Assembly: GCF_021655555.1 (NCBI RefSeq) | Contig: NZ_AP023086.1 | Span: forward strand, 992,001 to 1,056,000 | Origin: Marinagarivorans cellulosilyticus | GTDB taxonomy: Bacteria > Pseudomonadota > Gammaproteobacteria > Pseudomonadales > Cellvibrionaceae | Direction: 5' to 3' | Length of the DNA: 64,000 bases | Part shown: in pieces, positions 52,788-61,298 of the stretch | How positions within the stretch are numbered: the first letter of the stretch is position 1 | How the letters are laid out: every line of letters starts with the position of its first letter | Notes under the pieces: generated by a model | Database searches by the model: none | Told to the model about the DNA's origin: nothing | What the model saw: only the letters and a program-made list of their open reading frames with translations | Translations under genes and position numbers: made by a program

Positions 52788-54971
52788 GTGCGCTATTCCC
52801 TTTTGATTACCCAAGTGATGTTTGCTGTGCTGCCTAGTTACCTCGTGCGTAAAGTGTTTGCTGTAGTTGCTTTATTGGCTGCAGTTTTTAGCCCTTACGC
52901 GCTGGCGTCTAACGAGGTGCTAAACGACCTTAATGTTGTTGAAACTGCAGAAGGCATGGTGGTTGAAATACGCTACTTCCGGCCGCTGTTTTACGTTAGC
53001 CACTCACCGGAAAAGTCGGGTAAAAAGTTGCGGGTGCAGCTGCGCCAAAACAGCATAGACCTTGCCGCGGCAGCTGAATTCGGCAGTAACGAGGAGGTCT
53101 TGACGTGGTCGTCGGCTTTTGGCGCCCCAGTCGATACGGTGGTGTTAGACAATATTCACAGCGAAGCGCCTACGCTGGTGGTTAACTTTTCCGAGAAAGT
53201 AAAATTTAATGCGCGCCATGCAAGCGATCACCAATCGATGATTATTGTTATTGAGCGCGATAAATCAGATATTGTGAATGCGCAGGTATTTGAGGAAACA
53301 AAAACAGACGCGCCTGTTAATTTAGTGACGCAGCTAAAACCCTTAGATTATGCAATGACCGATTTGCTCGACCGCGCGAATAAAGCGATGCTCGACCAAG
53401 ATTACAGTCGCGCAGTGCAAATTTTTACCCGTATTCGCGCCGAAGGTAACGAAGCTATTAAGCCGCCGGTACAAGAATTAATAGGTTTGGCGCGTGAATA
53501 CAAAGGCCAATTGGCACACGCTAAAGCAGAGTACCAGCGGTACCTAGAAGACTACCCTGAAGGCGAGGGCGCGGTGCGCGTTAGCCAGCGCTTAAACGCC
53601 ATTGTTACCGCCACGCAACAACCTAAACGCCCTATAGGCGCTGAGCGCAGTGCTCAAGCAGGCAAGGGCGAGCAGTGGCAAAAGCAAGTTTATGGCAGCT
53701 TTGGGCAATATTATTTTCGCAATGAAATTACGGTGGCTGATGAGTCGTCTCGACTTTTGCGCTCGGTATTAAATAACGATTTGAACGTGGTGGCCCGCGC
53801 CCGCAATGATCATTACGATTTTAAAGCCCAAATTGCTGGCAATTATCAAAAGGATCTTAACTCCGATACCGACCGCGATAAGCTAAACCCTAATTTACTG
53901 TCGCTAGAAGGGCGACAAAAAGATTGGGGTTTATACGGCCGTGTGGGTAGGCAGTCGCGTAATTCTGGTGGTGTATTTGGTCGCTTTGATGGTGGTCATG
54001 TTTCCTATGAGGCGACAGGCATTATTACGGTTAATGGCGTTGCCGGTTACCCTGTTGATTACTCCAAGCGTGACGAAGTGAATGCCGATAGAAGCTTTTA
54101 TGGCGCCAGTGTTGATGTTGGTACTTTGTGGGGTGGTTGGGAGTTTAGTGGTTTCTATTTTAACCAAGTAAATCAAGGTGCACTGGACCGCGAAGCCATT
54201 GGCGGCGAAGCGCGTTATTACGATGGCCAAAAGTCTTTTTTTACAATGGTTGATTACGATATTTATTATAACAACCTTAACCTATTTATGATTAACGGTA
54301 CTTGGGCATTTGACCAAGGCCTAACTTTAAGCGCCAGTTATGATCGCCGTAGTAACCCAATATTAACAACAACGTCGGCAGTTATTGGCCAAGGTGGTGA
54401 CGACTTAGCCGATCTAAGCACCCGCTATACTTTGTTACAAATTGTGCAATTGGCTATGGACCGCACCGCCACTATTGATAACGCCAGCCTTGGCGTAACC
54501 AAAACGTTGAATGATAACTGGCAATTAAATGCGTCTTTAAACACTTCGAAGTACGGTGGCACGGTTGCATCTGGTGGGGTGGAAGCCATCGAGGCTTACG
54601 GGCAAGATTTTTATTATTCAGCGCAACTGGTTAGCAACCGTTTTATTACTGATAACGACAGCTTAATTGTTGGTGTGCGCTATGCCGATACCGATCGCGC
54701 GAGCACATCATCGCTAGACCTGAATTGGCGTATATCGGCAACACCTAAGCTGCGCATTAACCCGCGCTTGCGCTTTGATCACCGTAAAAGTAACGAGAAC
54801 AACAACAGCCGCGTAATGACGCGCCCAGTATTGCGATTGGATTACGCGGTAAGGCGCGCGGTTAAATTGGAGCTTGATCTGGGTTACGACTTCATCAGTG
54901 AAACCTTTATTGATCAAGATGTAGATTCAACCGGTTATTATGTAAATGCTGGTTATCGTTTGCAGTTTTAG
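52788..54971 (+). CDS. Outer-membrane beta-barrel protein with periplasmic TPR-like part
   Basis: A 727-residue protein starting at GTG 52788, with a long signal region (to about residue 41, ALAS). The periplasmic part (about 45-290) includes an AMIN-like beta segment and TPR-like helices (MLDQDYSRAVQIFTRI, LAHAKAEYQRYLEDYPEG). The C-terminal half (about 300-727) has alternating strands rich in aromatic residues and ends in Phe (GYRLQF), the sign of an outer-membrane barrel. It is the last gene of the cytochrome operon and would be the porin sheath of a porin-cytochrome conduit, analogous in role to MtrB but not evidently homologous. An in-frame ATG at 52818 is a possible alternative start. 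Confidence 0.75.
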   Translation: MRYSLLITQVMFAVLPSYLVRKVFAVVALLAAVFSPYALASNEVLNDLNVVETAEGMVVEIRYFRPLFYVSHSPEKSGKKLRVQLRQNSIDLAAAAEFGSNEEVLTWSSAFGAPVDTVVLDNIHSEAPTLVVNFSEKVKFNARHASDHQSMIIVIERDKSDIVNAQVFEETKTDAPVNLVTQLKPLDYAMTDLLDRANKAMLDQDYSRAVQIFTRIRAEGNEAIKPPVQELIGLAREYKGQLAHAKAEYQRYLEDYPEGEGAVRVSQRLNAIVTATQQPKRPIGAERSAQAGKGEQWQKQVYGSFGQYYFRNEITVADESSRLLRSVLNNDLNVVARARNDHYDFKAQIAGNYQKDLNSDTDRDKLNPNLLSLEGRQKDWGLYGRVGRQSRNSGGVFGRFDGGHVSYEATGIITVNGVAGYPVDYSKRDEVNADRSFYGASVDVGTLWGGWEFSGFYFNQVNQGALDREAIGGEARYYDGQKSFFTMVDYDIYYNNLNLFMINGTWAFDQGLTLSASYDRRSNPILTTTSAVIGQGGDDLADLSTRYTLLQIVQLAMDRTATIDNASLGVTKTLNDNWQLNASLNTSKYGGTVASGGVEAIEAYGQDFYYSAQLVSNRFITDNDSLIVGVRYADTDRASTSSLDLNWRISATPKLRINPRLRFDHRKSNENNNSRVMTRPVLRLDYAVRRAVKLELDLGYDFISETFIDQDVDSTGYYVNAGYRLQF

Positions 54972-54978
54972 CGCTTCC

Positions 54979-55010
54979 AAAGCCAATACCTGGTAGCGAG
55001 TATTGGCTTT
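54979..55010 (+). terminator. Terminator of the cytochrome-barrel operon
   Basis: Perfect 11-bp stem AAAGCCAATAC/GTATTGGCTTT (54979-54989 with 55000-55010) eight bases after the barrel stop, with only a weak T-rich tail. Confidence 0.75.
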
Positions 55011-55042
55011 GCTTTGCATGTAAATTCGGCGTTTACCGATGC

Positions 55043-55132
55043 CCTTTAAACTACACCTAACGCCTTTACACTGCAGCTAATCTCCTAAAACTACACCTGT
55101 AGTGGTCAATTCAACCCCTTTAAGCTACACCG
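55043..55132. repeat. Four degenerate direct repeats overlapping the doxX 3' end
   Basis: Units CCTTTAAACTACACC (55043), CCTTTACACTGCAGC (55063), CCTAAAACTACACC (55084) and CCTTTAAGCTACACC (55117) recur at 20, 21 and 33 bp. The last one contains the stop codon of the DoxX gene. Confidence 0.6.
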
Positions 55133-55784
55133 TTGTATTAATTAAACGCTTGTGTAGCCAATAATCTAAACTGATGTAGCGCCCAGCCCCCATAAAAAAC
55201 AGTGCCAGCAGCATAATAAAATAAGTAGCGGCAAATTCGATGCCGTTATTCAGGACAACAAAATTTCCCGTTTCAGTTAACCATTCGTAATTACCGTTTT
55301 CTTGCAAAATGTTTTTTGCGCGGCTTAAGCGGCTGCCTACGGCTTCGCTATTTTCTAAGCTGGCTTTGGCTCCTGGGAAGTTTACTGGCGCTAATACCGC
55401 GGACATACTGGTTTCGGGATTGCTTGGTGCTATAGCGTACCAGCCGTTACCCCAGTGTGCCGTTGTCATAGCGATTATCATCGTGAACATTAACGGCGCC
55501 GCTAGCCAGCGTGTGGCAATGCCAAATAGCAAGGCAAAGCCGCCAATAATTTCAGTGGCAGTGGCTAAAAAGGCCATAAGGAATGGTGCCGGCAAGCCTA
55601 ATCCCCAATCACTATTGCCAAACCACATCACGACACTATCAAAGCTGTTTAGCTTGTTTAACCCAGCAGAAATAAAAATAGGCGCGAGATATAGCCTCAG
55701 TAATAGCGGTGCAATAAAATCGGCGGGGCGGGTTTTATTGAGTAGCATGTGTAGGTATGTGCAATATTTTTGAAGTGTAGGCAT
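55125..55784 (-). CDS. DoxX family membrane protein (bufferin operon)
   Basis: A 219-residue inner-membrane protein of the DoxX family with four predicted helices, among them FIAPLLLRLYLAPIFISAGLNKL, AFLATATEIIGGFALLFG and MFTMIIAMTTAHWGN. GGGGA lies seven bases before ATG 55784. It is the last gene of a leftward operon with a DUF2063 protein, a DUF692 enzyme and a Cys-rich peptide. DoxX proteins are regular members of such RiPP (BufABCD-type) operons, though their role there is not clear. Confidence 0.85.
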   Translation of the reverse strand: MPTLQKYCTYLHMLLNKTRPADFIAPLLLRLYLAPIFISAGLNKLNSFDSVVMWFGNSDWGLGLPAPFLMAFLATATEIIGGFALLFGIATRWLAAPLMFTMIIAMTTAHWGNGWYAIAPSNPETSMSAVLAPVNFPGAKASLENSEAVGSRLSRAKNILQENGNYEWLTETGNFVVLNNGIEFAATYFIMLLALFFMGAGRYISLDYWLHKRLINTTV

Positions 55785-55884
55785 GTGTTTATCCCCTATT
55801 CGTAATGAACAGCTGTTAAGAGTATTGAGCGTTTTGGCCTATTGGCTTATTGGTTTGTAGGTGCTCGAGCGGGTGGGCTAACTG

Positions 55885-56634
55885 TTATGGTGTGGCAGCT
55901 AGCATGCCTCGTTGTAAAAAGTCTTGAATAATACTTTGGCCAAAGTTAACAATTTGCTGTGGTTGCGGGTGGTTAATAGCTACTGCGAGTTGCTCTAAAG
56001 CTTGTTGGGCGCAACAGGGCGCTTGCTCAATAATTTCGAGCAGCGCGGCGGTTACGGCATTCATTGCCATAAACTGCACGCGGTGTTCTGCATCACGATA
56101 AATCGCTAAAAATGTCGCTTCCGGCTCGCAAGGGATATTGTCTTTTGATATTTGATGTACCGGCCAATTAAATGCGCAATTTCGAAGGGTGGGGTTAGCA
56201 TAAAGTTTGCCATCGCCGCTTGTATGGCTATTTAATGCCGTGGCGTTACAAATATCGACATCCAGCTCTAGCCATTCGTATTCTATAAGCTCTGCAAACC
56301 ATGGTGGAAGCTCTAAGGTGTGCGACCCGCTCTTTATATAGCTTACAAACTCTTTAGGTATTTCGCTAAAGTAGGGGGTGTGGCAGCGCCAATCTATAAA
56401 AAATGTGCGGCAAATATGTAGCCAAGCATCTTCAGGGAAAAGACTTTTAGCTACCGGAAAGCAGTTGTTGATAAAACCGCAAATATTGTTGAAAAAAAGT
56501 TCTTCATAAATTTCGCTGGCGCGGGCCGGAATGCCGGCTGGCCGAGAGGTAGGCGTTGGCTTGCGCAAGTGCTTGCCGTACGCCCGCTGAAAATCATTTA
56601 GCGCGGCAGGCGGCGTTAGCTTGCCGCTGCTCAT
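55885..56634 (-). CDS. hvfC: DUF2063 protein, HvfC/BufC-like RiPP partner
   Basis: A 249-residue cytoplasmic protein. The N-terminal DUF2063 domain (about 10-100) includes LNDFQRAYGKHLRKP and IYEELFFNNICGFINNCFPV; the rest forms a C-terminal domain ending with a helix-rich part. In studied systems HvfC/BufC binds the precursor peptide and presents it to the DUF692 enzyme. It overlaps the enzyme gene by four bases (ATGA), as expected for a tight complex. Confidence 0.88.
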   Translation of the reverse strand: MSSGKLTPPAALNDFQRAYGKHLRKPTPTSRPAGIPARASEIYEELFFNNICGFINNCFPVAKSLFPEDAWLHICRTFFIDWRCHTPYFSEIPKEFVSYIKSGSHTLELPPWFAELIEYEWLELDVDICNATALNSHTSGDGKLYANPTLRNCAFNWPVHQISKDNIPCEPEATFLAIYRDAEHRVQFMAMNAVTAALLEIIEQAPCCAQQALEQLAVAINHPQPQQIVNFGQSIIQDFLQRGMLAATP

Positions 56635-57530
56635 AAATTTTTACCTGCTGCAATTTTTTGCCTGAATTGGCTTTGTGCGGCATTTTGTAATTTTTTAATG
56701 GTGTTCACTTCACGATGCAATTGCGAAAATTCTGGGAAGTTAAAATCGCGCTCTAAGCAGGTGGGGATGAATGCGGGATTATTCAGTTGGCTATAGGTGT
56801 ATTCCAGCAGTTCCCATACTGGGTCGATAACATCGGCGCCGTGGGTATCAACAATAAAGCCGTCTGGCTCGACGTAATGGCCTGCTACATGTAAATAACA
56901 CACGCGCTCGAGCGGTAGTGCAGAAATATAGTCCTTGGCGTTGTAACCAAAGTTTTGGCTGTTTACATACACGTTATTAACATCTAAATGTAGCATGCAG
57001 TTAGATTCTGCTACTACAGCACTAATAAATTCTTCTTCGCGCATTTGCGCGCCCGGCGGGGAAAAATAATAAGATGCGTTTTCAATGCCGATGGGCATTT
57101 CGAGAATGTCTTGCGCTTGTTGTATGCGTTGCGAAACCCAGTGTACGGCTTCCTCGGTGCAGGGGATTGGCAGTAAATCGTACAGGTGACCATCGTCGGC
57201 GCACCAGGATAAGTGTTCGGTGTAGAGGGTGATATTGTGGTGTTTCATAAACGCTTTAATATTGCGTAACAGCTGGGTGTCGAGTTCAGCAGTAGCGCCA
57301 ATAGATAGCGACAAACCGTGACACACAAAATTAAAATGCTCAGTAAAATGGCGTAAATCGCGAGCGTAGCGACCACCTAAACCCAGCCAGTTTTCAGGAG
57401 ATAACTCAAAAAAGTCGATATCGCCAAGCGACTGTTCTTTTAATGTGGTTAGCATTTCCCGTCGAAAACCTAGCCCTGCGCCTTTTAAAGCGGGTGTATT
57501 GTGCGAGGGTTGGTGAGTGCTTGAAGTCAT
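56631..57530 (-). CDS. hvfB: DUF692 multinuclear iron oxidase (HvfB/BufB-like)
   Basis: A 299-residue TIM-barrel-like MNIO enzyme that uses iron to modify cysteine residues of a ribosomal peptide (to oxazolone/thioamide or thiooxazole in known cases). Metal-ligand regions are visible: FNFVCHGLSLSIG, TLYTEHLSW, MPIGIENASYYF, LHLDVNNVYVNS, VCYLHVAGHY and VDTHGADV. It overlaps the hvfC-like gene and follows the Cys-rich peptide gene by about 80 bp, so substrate and enzyme are encoded side by side. Confidence 0.92.
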   Translation of the reverse strand: MTSSTHQPSHNTPALKGAGLGFRREMLTTLKEQSLGDIDFFELSPENWLGLGGRYARDLRHFTEHFNFVCHGLSLSIGATAELDTQLLRNIKAFMKHHNITLYTEHLSWCADDGHLYDLLPIPCTEEAVHWVSQRIQQAQDILEMPIGIENASYYFSPPGAQMREEEFISAVVAESNCMLHLDVNNVYVNSQNFGYNAKDYISALPLERVCYLHVAGHYVEPDGFIVDTHGADVIDPVWELLEYTYSQLNNPAFIPTCLERDFNFPEFSQLHREVNTIKKLQNAAQSQFRQKIAAGKNL

Positions 57531-57611
57531 GACAAAACCATTAGTTACACAATAAAGTAAAGCTTGGTGCGCAGCGCTAGCCGCACACCAAGAGGGTTTT
57601 AGGTAATAGCT

Positions 57612-58010
57612 TTAGGCCGCGCCACACTTACCTTCGCCGCATTTGCCTTCAGTTTTCTTCTTATCGGCACCGCATTTAGCTTCGCCACACTTGCCGTCAG
57701 ATTTCTTTTTGTCGGCACCACATTTGGCTTCGCCGCATTTGCCTTCAGATTTTTTGTCGGCGCCGCACTTGGCTTCGCCGCACTTACCTTCAGACTTCTT
57801 ATCGGCACCGCATTTAGCTTCGCCACATTTGCCGTCAGACTTTTTGTCGGCACCGCATTTGGCTTCGCCGCATTTACCTTCAGCGGCAATTTGGTAGCCG
57901 CCTTCCAGTGCTGTCGCGCTAAACGGGTTTTCGCTGGCGGCAACATGGCCAGAAGCCAGTGCAACGGCTACTGCAGAGCTTAAAGTTATGCTTTTTAATG
58001 AATTGTTCAT
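57612..58010 (-). CDS. hvfA: Cys-rich bufferin/oxazolin precursor (HvfA/BufA2-like)
   Basis: A 132-residue precursor with a signal peptide (about 1-25). The mature part is six units of GKCGEAKCGADKK(K)(S/T)(D/E), the last one GKCGEGKCGAA, giving 12 cysteines in the EGKCGE context modified by DUF692 enzymes. Known relatives bind copper after modification and export, protecting the cell from excess metal. The repeats are 45 or 48 bp long and nearly identical, so unit number may vary by recombination. AAGGAA precedes the ATG. A shadow frame on the other strand also stays open because of the repeat. Confidence 0.9.
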   Translation of the reverse strand: MNNSLKSITLSSAVAVALASGHVAASENPFSATALEGGYQIAAEGKCGEAKCGADKKSDGKCGEAKCGADKKSEGKCGEAKCGADKKSEGKCGEAKCGADKKKSDGKCGEAKCGADKKKTEGKCGEGKCGAA

Positions 58011-58305
58011 ACTGTGTTTCCTTTGTATTAATCAAATAGAACGGTTGATATGACTGGTTAAATTGTATTGTGTATGCAACGCGTTGCACACCGATGTTGA
58101 ACCCTAAAGGTTATACCTTACTTGCCTGTACAGGAGCTTAAGCATTTGAAAATGTTAAATACTGGGTACCTCTAAAAGAGGGATAGTTCAAACTGTTCAC
58201 AGGGTTAGTCGCTAGTGTGGCAGGATTCTTACACAATAATTTTAAAATTTTTATCACAAAACGTCTTTTGATGAAAGTATGCGCTGAAAATACAGGCGAA
58301 TAGAC
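58011..58305. other. Upstream region of the hvfA-type operon
   Basis: About 300 bp that must hold the operon promoter on the minus strand. No clear MerR/CueR-type dyad or other operator was picked out by eye; nothing else seen. Confidence 0.4.
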
Positions 58306-58326
58306 TAAAAACCCGCACAGTGCGGG
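58306..58326 (-). terminator. Terminator of the HDOD gene
   Basis: CCCGCA/TGCGGG stem (58312-58317 with 58321-58326) with a three-base loop and five T on the leftward transcript. Confidence 0.8.
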
Positions 58327-58355
58327 CTTTGGTAGGGGAGGGAGAGGGCGGCTGT

Positions 58356-59210
58356 TTAGTTGAGCAACTTCATGGCTGCAGCCATGTCGTCGTCTACACC
58401 TTCGGCAATAGCCGATTCGATGTCGAAATCTAACCCTAGGCGGTCAAAGGCGGTAACGGTGCTGTAGTCTAAATCGCCAAAGCGTTGCGCGCTGGCGGCT
58501 AAGCTTTGCAGCATGGCGACGGTGACAATATCGGAATAATCAGCTTTATCGGCGGCGCGGGTGAAATCTACATGGCTAAGCGGCACGTTGCAGATTTCGG
58601 GCGGGAAGTCCCACTCGGTTAATATGCGAGCGCCCAATAAACTGTGGATCTCTTGAATAATGCTGTCTAGCGTCATGCCATCGCGCAGTAAGGCGGGGTA
58701 GTGCTCGGCAAATTGTAAAATAGGCAATATGCCGATTTTGTGGGTAAGCCCTGCAAGGGCAGCCATATCGGGCCGCAATTTGGTTTGAAACTTACAAATC
58801 ATCGTGCACATGCCAGCGGTTTCCGACGATATAGTCCAGACATCGCGCAGGCGCTTGTCGACCATGTCGGTTGTGGCTTGGAACATTTGTTCCATAGCTA
58901 GGCCAATGGCCAGCGAGCTGGTGGTGGCCAAGCCCAAGCGCATAAGGGCCATGTTCAAGTCTTGGATGTCTTGGCTGCCGCGGTAGAGCGCACTATTGGC
59001 GACTTTAATAATGCGCGCTGTTAGTGCGGCATCGTGGCCAATAATGCCCGATAGCTTTTTAATATCCACTTCGGGGTCATCGGCGGCGTCTCGGACTTTA
59101 ATAGCCATTTCTGGCATCGTCGGGAGAATCAGCTTATCGGCTGCAATGGCATCACATATGGCTTTATAGACCTTCTGCGATATGGGTGACATTGATGCTG
59201 CTGTGGACAT
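58356..59210 (-). CDS. HDOD domain protein
   Basis: A 284-residue cytoplasmic protein. The HDOD domain (about 25-220) shows LPTMPEMAIKVRDAADDPEVD, then IIGHDAALTARIIKVANSALY and a later AALAGLTHKIGILPI, where a degenerate HD motif reads LTHKIG. HDOD proteins are regulators linked to motility, virulence or stress, mostly without catalysis. GAGGG lies before ATG 59210. It is followed by its own terminator and preceded by ygfZ, 30 bp away on the same strand. Confidence 0.85.
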   Translation of the reverse strand: MSTAASMSPISQKVYKAICDAIAADKLILPTMPEMAIKVRDAADDPEVDIKKLSGIIGHDAALTARIIKVANSALYRGSQDIQDLNMALMRLGLATTSSLAIGLAMEQMFQATTDMVDKRLRDVWTISSETAGMCTMICKFQTKLRPDMAALAGLTHKIGILPILQFAEHYPALLRDGMTLDSIIQEIHSLLGARILTEWDFPPEICNVPLSHVDFTRAADKADYSDIVTVAMLQSLAASAQRFGDLDYSTVTAFDRLGLDFDIESAIAEGVDDDMAAAMKLLN

Positions 59211-59239
59211 ACTGTGCCCTCGTTAGAGTTTCCGTTCCC

Positions 59240-60262
59240 TTAAGGTATAGCATAGGGAAGCGGGAGTGGCTGTAGCGGCATGGTATGAACGGGGCGATTA
59301 GCAGGACTATTGTCCGCGTCTTGATCGGTAGCTGTATTTGTCACGATGCCAGCAACAAATAAACTGGGTGCTTCGGCGTCAAAGGCTTTGGTGCAGGCAA
59401 GCAGCGCATAACCGGTTGCATTGCTGGCTATGGCAGCTACCTCACCCACTGCTTTGCCTTCGGCGTTAATAATACGCTGGCCTACACTGATGGGCTCACA
59501 GGGTTGCTCATCAAGCTGAAGGGCGTGCACGCGTTGCTTGCTTTGCCCTTTGTAGTGCACGCGAGCAATAATTTCTTGGCCTGTGTAGCAGCCTTTTTTA
59601 AAGTTAATGCCGCCGATTAAGTCAAAGTTAAAGGCTTGAGGTAGGTGAGCATCGCTGGTGGCTTGTTGAACTTCGGCGCGACCTTGCTCAATCATTAATA
59701 GCTGCCAGCGGCTGGCGGCATAAATTGGGTTTTGTGCCAGCAGGGGCTTTATGTTATCTAGACCTAGGGCGCAGTGAGTGCTCACCCAAAGCTCGCCCAG
59801 ATTATTGCTGTGCTGTAATACAGTGCCTGCTGGTGTGATGCTAAATTGGCCGCCTTCGAGCTTGTTACTGCTGATACTTTCGGGAATAGCGCCCACAATG
59901 CCCAGCGCTAAGGCTTGGCTAATTTCACACTGTGCCTTGGAAAATACAATGTACCTTTGCAGTGCTTGGGCCGTGCTTTTCGCAATGCTGCTGTGTACGC
60001 GCAGGCCAACACAATCGTCAGCCAATAATGCCATGGTAAAGCTGCTGAGCATGCGGCCGTTCACATTGCAGTGAGCCCCCAGTCGCCAATACCCCTGCGT
60101 AAGCTGGGTTACATCACAAGTGCATTGGCCCTGCAAAAACTTAATGGCATCTGGCCCTGTAATGGTAATGATTGTGTGTTCGGTGAGCGGAATTAGGCCA
60201 TCACCGGTATGGCTAGCGGCAACGGTGGTGGGGGGAAGTAATGAAGTCCAAGCGCTATTCAT
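59240..60262 (-). CDS. ygfZ: tRNA-modifying/Fe-S repair protein YgfZ
   Basis: A 340-residue folate-binding protein of the GcvT-like fold, needed for activity of certain Fe-S enzymes such as MiaB. The signature KGCYTGQEIIARVHYKG near residues 220-236 is complete. N-terminal TITGPDAIKFLQGQCTCDV is also typical. It is divergent from sdhE-ygfX across about 125 bp, the arrangement known from other gammaproteobacteria. Confidence 0.93.
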   Translation of the reverse strand: MNSAWTSLLPPTTVAASHTGDGLIPLTEHTIITITGPDAIKFLQGQCTCDVTQLTQGYWRLGAHCNVNGRMLSSFTMALLADDCVGLRVHSSIAKSTAQALQRYIVFSKAQCEISQALALGIVGAIPESISSNKLEGGQFSITPAGTVLQHSNNLGELWVSTHCALGLDNIKPLLAQNPIYAASRWQLLMIEQGRAEVQQATSDAHLPQAFNFDLIGGINFKKGCYTGQEIIARVHYKGQSKQRVHALQLDEQPCEPISVGQRIINAEGKAVGEVAAIASNATGYALLACTKAFDAEAPSLFVAGIVTNTATDQDADNSPANRPVHTMPLQPLPLPYAIP

Positions 60263-60388
60263 GGTGCTACCTTATATTGTGTGCCGGCAATGGCGGCCAA
60301 CAGAATGTACTGCGAATGTGGCAGGCCAGCGTATAATAGCTGGCTATATTGTAGAGTGTGTACAACACACGATTATTGAGGTTTTTTT

Positions 60389-60634
60389 ATGGAATACAAC
60401 CGCCTGAAGTGGGCTAGCCGGCGCGGCATGCTAGAGCTGGATTTAGTGCTCATGCCGTTTTTAGAGAATGTTTACCAAACCCTGCCGCCAGAAGATCAAG
60501 CGCTTTATGTCGAGCTGCTTACTAACGAAGATCAAGATATGTTTGGTTGGCTGCTCAAACACAAGGAGCCACCTACCGAAGGCTTAAAGCGTATTGTAGC
60601 TATTGTAATGGATAATACTGGCCTAAAGGTTTAA
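60389..60634 (+). CDS. sdhE: FAD assembly factor SdhE
   Basis: An 81-residue protein that promotes covalent flavinylation of succinate dehydrogenase/fumarate reductase. The RGxxE signature is present as RRGMLELD (residues 11-18), and LLTNEDQDMFGWLL is conserved. TTGAGG precedes the ATG. It is followed by ygfX, its usual partner gene. Confidence 0.94.
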   Translation: MEYNRLKWASRRGMLELDLVLMPFLENVYQTLPPEDQALYVELLTNEDQDMFGWLLKHKEPPTEGLKRIVAIVMDNTGLKV

Positions 60635-60703
60635 TGCCTGCACTGAATGGGTAATAAATATTACCCGATAAACTATGCGATATAACAAGCCAAGGATTGC
60701 GCG

Positions 60704-61144
60704 ATGTATAAAAAAGATAAGGATATTATCTTTAAGGTTGCACCTACGTATTTTGTTCCTAGCGTACAGCTATTGCTTTTTCTAGTGGCTGGGCTCAGTG
60801 TGTTATTCGGGCCTTTTATCGTCACCGCCAAAATCATTTTTTGCCCTGTATGGTGTTGTCTTGGCTTTTATTATTACATGCAATACGTGCGTCAGCGTAG
60901 CTATAGTCAATTACGCTTTAGTAACGGTAACCTATTGCTAATTTTTAGAAACGGGCAAGAACCGCAGTTAGTACATTTTTGCGGTAGCCAGCGTATTCTG
61001 CCGTGGTTAGTCGAGCTGAACTTAAAGCTAGAAGATGGCAGTGTTATTCACTGGGGAATCAGTTTCGATACTATGGATGCCGACAGTTTTCGGCAGTTAA
61101 AAGTCTTTGTGCAAACGCGGGTAGATCAGCTGCAATCCCCATGA
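60704..61144 (+). CDS. ygfX: YgfX-family membrane protein
   Basis: A 146-residue protein with two membrane segments (about 20-38 and 43-62) and a soluble C-terminal domain, the layout of YgfX (CptA), encoded next to sdhE in many gammaproteobacteria. The sequence is divergent, so the assignment leans on size, topology and position. Proposed roles in E. coli (toxin of the sdhE pair, cytoskeleton interaction) are debated. Confidence 0.7.
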   Translation: MYKKDKDIIFKVAPTYFVPSVQLLLFLVAGLSVLFGPFIVTAKIIFCPVWCCLGFYYYMQYVRQRSYSQLRFSNGNLLLIFRNGQEPQLVHFCGSQRILPWLVELNLKLEDGSVIHWGISFDTMDADSFRQLKVFVQTRVDQLQSP

Positions 61145-61162
61145 ACCCATAAGCTCGGAATA

Positions 61163-61249
61163 GGACGTACTTATCAGCTTAAAGCTGAAGGAATAGTTAC
61201 GTCCCGTTTAGTTAATCGCTAAGTGTTAAAAAGGTTAACCTTAACACTT
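61163..61249. repeat. Two hairpin-forming inverted repeats between ygfX and the lipoprotein gene
   Basis: GGACGTA/TACGTCC (61163-61169 with 61198-61204) encloses TCAGC/GCTGA; a second perfect nine-bp repeat AAGTGTTAA/TTAACACTT lies at 61221-61229 with 61241-61249. Without T-runs they are not typical terminators but lie where two genes converge. Confidence 0.6.
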
Positions 61250-61298
61250 GAGGAATATATTTCCGTGGCTTGTTCTAAGTCAACCTAGTTCATAATAG

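Noticed and set aside
57640..57890. 45-48-bp repeats as a CRISPR-like array
   Set aside because: The units are contiguous without unique spacers and encode the Cys-rich peptide in frame.
57643..57897. Open frame on the plus strand with regular SAPHLASPHLPSDF repeats
   Set aside because: It is the antisense shadow of the hvfA-type repeats; the sense strand has signal peptide, RBS and the known EGKCGE pattern.
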